Positions 60,386 to 64,000 of a DNA stretch of 64,000 bases are shown here, piece after piece; position 1 is the stretch's first letter; each line of letters begins with the position of its first letter. Origin of the DNA: Nocardioides jiangsuensis (GTDB taxonomy: Bacteria; Actinomycetota; Actinomycetes; Propionibacteriales; Nocardioidaceae); the NCBI RefSeq assembly GCF_019679455.1, contig NZ_JAIEZQ010000001.1:434001-498000 (forward strand). Reading direction: 5' to 3'. The notes beneath the pieces were generated by a model. It saw nothing but the letters and a program-made list of their open reading frames with translations. It ran no database searches and was not told the DNA's origin. A program made the position numbers and the translations under genes.

Positions 60386-61083
60386 GAGGAGCTCCTGTCG
60401 GTGGGACCGGGGATCGGGCCGTCCAGGGCCCCGTCGAGCAGCCGGGTCAGGTCCTCGGCGAGGTCGCCGGCGGGCGTGCCCTCGGTCCACACCACCGGCG
60501 CGCGGTCGCGGTCGTCGACCGCCACGATCTGCGTGCCGTGCGCGACCTCGTGGCCGCCCGAGGGCAGCCGGGCGCCCTTCTCGACGGGGACGCCGAGCTC
60601 GTGGCCGACGTCGACGATCGTCTCCAGGTCACCGGTGACGCCCTCGAACCCAGGGTCGAACCGGTCGAGGTAGGCGCGCAGGGTCTCCGGGTCGTCCCGG
60701 GCGGGGTCGCTGGTGACGAACAGCATCCCGACGTCGGCCCGGTCCCGCTCGTCGAGCCGGCTGAGCGCGGAGGTGATGTCGGCCATCACGATCTGGCAGA
60801 TGTCGGGGCAGTGCGTGTAGCCGAAGAAGACCAGCGTCACCGGCTTCGTGGTGTCCTCGGTCAGGGAGTACGGCTGCCCGTCGGTGGCGGTGAGCGTGAC
60901 GTCCGGCATCTTGTACTGCTCGGTGAGGACGGCGCCGTGCATGCCGTCGGGGTTGGCCTCGGTGAAGCCGCTGACCGTGCCCGAGGGCGTCTCCTGCCCG
61001 GCGCAGCCCGCAAGGGCGAGTACGGCGGTGAGGGCGGCCGCCGCACGGAGCGGCGCGGGGCGGTTCCGGCGGGCTCTACCCAC
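60382..61083 (-). CDS. SCO1/SenC-family copper chaperone lipoprotein
   Basis: 233 residues. The signal peptide ends in LALAGC (Cys27, lipobox). The thioredoxin-like domain has HCPDIC (Cys92 and Cys96) and a His182 in HEVAHGTQ, the three copper ligands of SCO proteins, and LVFFGYTHCPDICQ as the classical start. It loads copper into the Cu-A site of cytochrome oxidase, outside the membrane. GTG 61083 overlaps the trpA stop, and the stop overlaps lgt by four bases, so it is translation-coupled to tryptophan synthesis genes. Confidence 0.92.
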   Translation of the reverse strand: MGRARRNRPAPLRAAAALTAVLALAGCAGQETPSGTVSGFTEANPDGMHGAVLTEQYKMPDVTLTATDGQPYSLTEDTTKPVTLVFFGYTHCPDICQIVMADITSALSRLDERDRADVGMLFVTSDPARDDPETLRAYLDRFDPGFEGVTGDLETIVDVGHELGVPVEKGARLPSGGHEVAHGTQIVAVDDRDRAPVVWTEGTPAGDLAEDLTRLLDGALDGPIPGPTDRSSS

Positions 61084-61866
61084 GCCGGACCCCTGTCGCG
61101 AGGTCCTCCGCGAGCGCGCGCACCGCGACGATGCCCGAGGCGGTGTCCGGGGCCTCGAGCAGCCGGCGGACGAACGCGGAGCCCACGATCACGCCGTCGG
61201 CGTACCCGGCGACCTCGGCGGCCTGGTCGCCGTTCGAGACGCCGAGCCCGACGGCGATCGGCAGGTCGGTGAGCTCCCGGGCCCGCTTCACCAGCGGGCC
61301 GGCCAGGTCGCTGGTGCTCTCCCGGGCCCCGGTCACGCCCATCACGGCGGTCGCGTAGACGAAGCCGCGGCAGGCCTCCACGGTCATCGCCAGCCGGCGG
61401 TCGGTGGAGGACGGCGCGATCAGGAAGATCTTGTCGAGGTCGTGGGCGTCGGCCGCCGCGACCCACTCGGCGGCCTCGTCGGGGACGAGATCCGGGGTGA
61501 TGAGTCCCGAGCCGCCGGCGGAGGCCAGCTCGGCGGCGAACCGCTCGACGCCGTACCGCTCGACCGGGTTCCAGTAGGTCATCACGACCACCTTCGCGCC
61601 GGTCTCCGCGACCGCCTCCACGGTGCGGAGCACGTCGGTGGTGCGCACGCCGCCCTCGAGCGCCTGCTGCGCGGCGGCCTGGATCGTGGGACCGTCCATC
61701 ACCGGATCGCTGTAGGGCAGGCCGACCTCGATCACGTCACAGCCGCCGTCGACCATGGCGCGCATCGCGTCGACCGACCCGGCCACGTCGGGGAACCCGG
61801 CGGGCAGGTAGCCGACCAGCGCGGCGCGGCCGTCGGCCCTGGCGGTATCGAAGGCGGTACGGACGC

Positions 61867-61870
<4 letters not shown>
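61076..61870 (-). CDS. trpA: tryptophan synthase alpha subunit
   Basis: 264 residues, a TIM barrel. Catalytic Glu48 and Asp59 are in [32 protein letters not shown] and [14 protein letters not shown] are the phosphate-binding loops. It splits indole-3-glycerol phosphate to indole, channelled to TrpB. ATG 61870 overlaps the trpB stop by four bases. Confidence 0.95.
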
Positions 61871-63099
<1,229 letters not shown>

Positions 63100-63110
63100 G
63101 TGGGTGGCTT

Positions 63111-63917
63111 TCAGTCGCGTCGTTTCACTGCCGGGTGCGCCCCGGCCGCCACCAGGTCGGCGACGGCGGCGCGCGGGTCCCGTCCTCGGACCAGCGTCTC
63201 GCCCACCAGTACGACGTTCGCGCCCTGCTTGGCGTACTCGAACACGTCGTGCGGGCCGCGGACACCGGACTCGGCCACCCGCACCACGTCGTCGGGGATG
63301 CGGGGCGCCAACCGCGAGAAGGTGTCGCGGTCGACGTCGAGGGTCTTGAGGTTGCGGGCGTTCACGCCGACCAGTGTCGCGCCCGCGTCCAAGGCCCGGT
63401 CGACCTCCTCCTCATCGTGCACCTCGACCAGCGGGGTGAGCCCGATGGAGTGGGCGCGCTCGATGAGGCCCTCGAGCCGGTTCTGGTCCAGGGCGGCCAC
63501 GATCAGCAGCGCGAGGTCGGCGCCGGCCGCGCGGGCCTCCCACAGCTGGTAGGAGGTGACGATGAAGTCCTTGCGCAGGACCGGGATCGAGACCGCCTTG
63601 CGGACCGCGCGCAGGTCGTCGAGGCTGCCGCCGAAGCGGCGCCGCTCGGTGAGCACGCTGATCGTGCAGGCACCCCCGGCCTCGTAGTCGGCGGCGAGGG
63701 ACGCGGGGTCGGTGATCGTGGCCAGGGCGCCCTTGCTCGGGCTGGACCGCTTGACCTCGGCGATCACGCTGACGCCGGCGGCGCGGAAGCGCGGCATCGG
63801 GTCCACCGCGTCGGGGGCGCGGTGCGCGGCGGCCTTGACCTCGTCGAGCGGCGTGAGCGCCTCGCGTTCGGCGAGATCGACGCGGACGCCGTCGATGATC
63901 TCGTCGAGAACGGACAT
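63111..63917 (-). CDS. trpC: indole-3-glycerol phosphate synthase
   Basis: 268 residues, a TIM barrel. [20 protein letters not shown] carries catalytic Glu and Lys; [50 protein letters not shown] and [15 protein letters not shown] are the other conserved blocks. It closes the indole ring. First gene of trpCBA in this window; ATG 63917 follows GAGGTCCTC. The upstream 83 bases hold no clear gene. Confidence 0.95.
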   Translation of the reverse strand: MSVLDEIIDGVRVDLAEREALTPLDEVKAAAHRAPDAVDPMPRFRAAGVSVIAEVKRSSPSKGALATITDPASLAADYEAGGACTISVLTERRRFGGSLDDLRAVRKAVSIPVLRKDFIVTSYQLWEARAAGADLALLIVAALDQNRLEGLIERAHSIGLTPLVEVHDEEEVDRALDAGATLVGVNARNLKTLDVDRDTFSRLAPRIPDDVVRVAESGVRGPHDVFEYAKQGANVVLVGETLVRGRDPRAAVADLVAAGAHPAVKRRD

Positions 63918-64000
63918 GAGGACCTCGCACCATTGTCTGGGTCGGCTGGGTCTCTAGACTCTCACGACACAGGGGGCACGCCCGCACAGAGGTCCGGATG
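63918..64000. other. region upstream of trpC, cut by the window edge
   Basis: No supported gene. The minus strand carries a possible -10 (TAGAGA near 63953) but no good -35; I do not see a tryptophan-rich leader peptide or attenuator in the visible part. Confidence 0.3.

Overview
The window is a GC-rich, gene-dense stretch of actinobacterial chromosome. The best guess is a Nocardioides-like member of the Nocardioidaceae. This rests on very high GC with many GTG starts, an HrdB-type sigma factor with a Lys/Ala-rich linker, an LprG-P55-like lipoprotein/transporter pair, a DUF7455 zinc-ribbon gene, and the order polA - liv cluster - PdtaR-type regulator - pyk - gltBD - lgt - trpABC, which resembles the order known from Streptomyces and Mycobacterium. 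I see no insertion sequence, prophage, integrase or CRISPR array. Nearly all genes are housekeeping or broadly conserved.

Left part (1-24 kb): the start of a GNAT-type protein; topoisomerase IV subunits A (+) and B (-), facing each other around an LprG-like lipoprotein, a 14-segment exporter, a sucrase/ferredoxin-like protein and a beta-carbonic anhydrase; small conserved membrane and zinc-ribbon proteins; the principal sigma factor; a HhH-GPD glycosylase; a universal stress protein; a glutamate-cysteine ligase family enzyme; a DUF4192 protein; DNA polymerase IV; the 5-oxoprolinase operon pxpABC; an oligopeptidase B; and a group 2 (SigB-type) sigma factor.

Middle (24-43 kb): coaE, a DHFR-like reductase, a lipoprotein, an acyl-CoA synthetase, an AdpA/GlxA-type AraC regulator, rpsA, a phosphotransferase, a methyltransferase, a 907-residue secreted heptad-repeat stalk protein coupled to a small membrane protein, a flippase, a small secreted protein, a TraR/DksA protein, polA, a thioesterase, a GNAT and a DUF554 membrane protein.

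Right part (43-64 kb): the branched-chain amino acid transporter livHMGF with convergent livK, a PdtaR-like ANTAR regulator, a tRNA with anticodon CAA, pyk, gltBD, a VIT1/CCC1 iron/manganese transporter behind an IdeR/DtxR-type box, then trpC-trpB-trpA-SCO1-lgt as one tightly overlapping series.

The signals most worth a second look are small. They are a 22-bp tandem repeat family at two loci, one of which supplies a stop codon and the other of which flanks a hairpin; two exact GGAAT-N18-GTT (SigR/SigH-type) promoters in front of the SigB-type sigma gene and the DUF7455 gene; an iron box in front of the VIT1 gene; an exact AdpA-type site beside an AdpA-like gene; a -10 hexamer placed 12-13 bases before the start codon of about twenty genes, implying leaderless mRNAs; a CAA tRNA with a short variable arm; and the stalk protein pair. 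Functions are inferred from reading the sequence; no database search was run.
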